Of a stretch of DNA of 6,494 nucleotides, positions 6,014-6,494 are shown piece by piece (position 1 is the stretch's first letter; every line of letters begins with the position of its first letter). Under the pieces are notes generated by a model, which did not search any database, was not told the DNA's origin, and worked only from the letters and a program-made list of their open reading frames with translations. The DNA comes from Rickettsiales bacterium. Lineage in GTDB: Bacteria; Pseudomonadota; Alphaproteobacteria; TMED109. The stretch is from NCBI GenBank assembly GCA_002720125.1, contig PBGQ01000033.1:17541-24034 (forward strand), given 5' to 3'. The translations under genes were made by a program, and so were the position numbers.

Positions 6014-6042
6014 TTAAATAATCCTTTATAAAAGAGTATATT

Positions 6043-6494
6043 ATGAATTTTAAAAATAAAGTCGTTGTCGTAGATTATGGAAGCCAGACGACGCAGCTTA
6101 TACTAAGAAGAATAAGGGAGTTAGGTGTTTACTGTGAGGTAGTAGAAGCAAAAACATCTTCTGCTGAGATTGTAAAAAAAAAACCTAAGGCTTTAATATT
6201 ATCAGGAGGACCTTCTTCTGCATTTGAAAAGACTTCACCAAGACTAGATAAAAATTTTTTAAAATTAGATATTCCAATACTTGGAATTTGTTATGGTATG
6301 CAATTAATATGTCAACTTATGGGAAGTAAAATAAAAAAGGGAAGAATAAGAGAATTTGGCAAGGCAAAGATACAAATATTAAAAAAAAATATCATATTTG
6401 ATGGATTTAATAATAAAAAAGATTATCAAGTATGGATGAGTCATGGTGATGAAGTAAAAGATTTATCTAATAAACTAGAAATTATTGCAACAAG
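6043..6494 (+). CDS. guaA: GMP synthase (glutamine-hydrolysing), N-terminal part (3' end outside window)
   Basis: GuaA converts XMP to GMP using ATP and ammonia released from glutamine, completing the pathway begun by GuaB. Only 150 complete codons of an expected ~510-530 are present. They cover most of the class I glutamine amidotransferase domain, and the frame is open to the window end. Visible motifs are VVVVDYGSQ (7-15), LGVYCEV (28-33), the oxyanion strand LILSGGPSS (51-59), the nucleophile elbow LGICYGMQ (80-87, catalytic Cys83, close to Cys86 in E. coli) and VWMSHGDEV (130-138). The later His/Glu of the triad and the ATP pyrophosphatase domain lie beyond the window. Relatives usually read SQYTQLI where this one has SQTTQLI. 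ATG at 6043 has AAGAG (6032-6036) 6 nt upstream. An A10 run lies at 6174-6183. The gene is separated from rsmB by the 610-base spacer and a terminator, so it is probably transcribed alone from its own promoter. Confidence 0.96.
   Translation, partial: MNFKNKVVVVDYGSQTTQLILRRIRELGVYCEVVEAKTSSAEIVKKKPKALILSGGPSSAFEKTSPRLDKNFLKLDIPILGICYGMQLICQLMGSKIKKGRIREFGKAKIQILKKNIIFDGFNNKKDYQVWMSHGDEVKDLSNKLEIIAT

Larger units (their letters stand above)
5433..6042. other. 610-base gene-free spacer between rsmB and guaA
   Basis: No convincing gene is present on either strand. Hand counting gives 104 G/C in 610 bases, about 17%, clearly below the flanking genes. The spacer contains a terminator after rsmB (5463-5497), a local island of about 42% G+C (5544-5583), a perfect A/T hairpin (5590-5608), a six-base-pair hairpin ATTTAG/CTAAAT at 5746-5766, an 11-bp tandem repeat (5774-5795) and a guaA promoter with a palindrome (5974-6013). 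The octamer TATCAATA occurs three times. There are no tRNA, CRISPR or IS signatures. The spacer stands out because all the other gaps in the window are 50 nt or less. Confidence 0.85.

Noticed and set aside
5433..6042. Replication origin
   Set aside because: The region is A+T-rich, but I find no TTATCCACA-type DnaA box. The TTATCAATA copies differ at two positions, and the neighbouring genes are not typical of an origin.
5433..6042. Purine or other riboswitch controlling guaA
   Set aside because: I see no conserved purine-aptamer core and no three-way junction near guaA. The predicted leader is only about 35 nt.

Overview
The window is a compact, very A+T-rich stretch of housekeeping chromosome. 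It probably comes from an alphaproteobacterium of the SAR11 / Pelagibacterales type, or a similarly streamlined free-living lineage. The reasons are a UPF0262 gene (a family I know only from Alphaproteobacteria), alphaproteobacterial versions of InfA, Maf, RlmE and RsmB, gene order typical of the class, strong A/T codon bias, many A10 runs inside genes, and almost no space between genes. His and GMP biosynthesis genes argue against an obligate intracellular parasite. The lineage call is inference from composition and memory of gene order.

Layout, all genes on the + strand: hisD (C-terminal part, cut by the window start), UPF0262, infA, maf, rlmE, guaB, rsmB, then a 610-base gene-free spacer, then guaA (N-terminal part, cut by the window end). 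Gaps are 3 nt (hisD/UPF0262), 50 nt (UPF0262/infA), 1 nt (infA/maf), a 4-nt ATGA overlap (maf/rlmE), 35 nt (rlmE/guaB) and 1 nt (guaB/rsmB). UPF0262 and maf both use TTG starts. A good sigma70-type promoter lies in the rlmE/guaB junction, a weaker one precedes infA, and a hairpin followed by T15 after rsmB looks like a factor-independent terminator. guaA therefore appears to be a separate transcription unit with its own promoter.

Functionally there are two themes. One is the ribosome: IF-1, the 23S 2'-O-methyltransferase RlmE, the 16S m5C methyltransferase RsmB, and Maf as a nucleotide-pool cleaner. The other is GMP synthesis: GuaB makes XMP from IMP and GuaA converts XMP to GMP. hisD closes histidine synthesis. 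I see no mobile element, CRISPR array, tRNA, rRNA, defence system or obviously new gene system.

The part the genes do not explain is the spacer 5433-6042, about 17% G+C by hand count. It holds the terminator, a 40-base island of about 42% G+C, an 11-bp tandem repeat with TTAA-N7-TTAA geometry, and an AAACGTTT palindrome at the predicted guaA transcription start.
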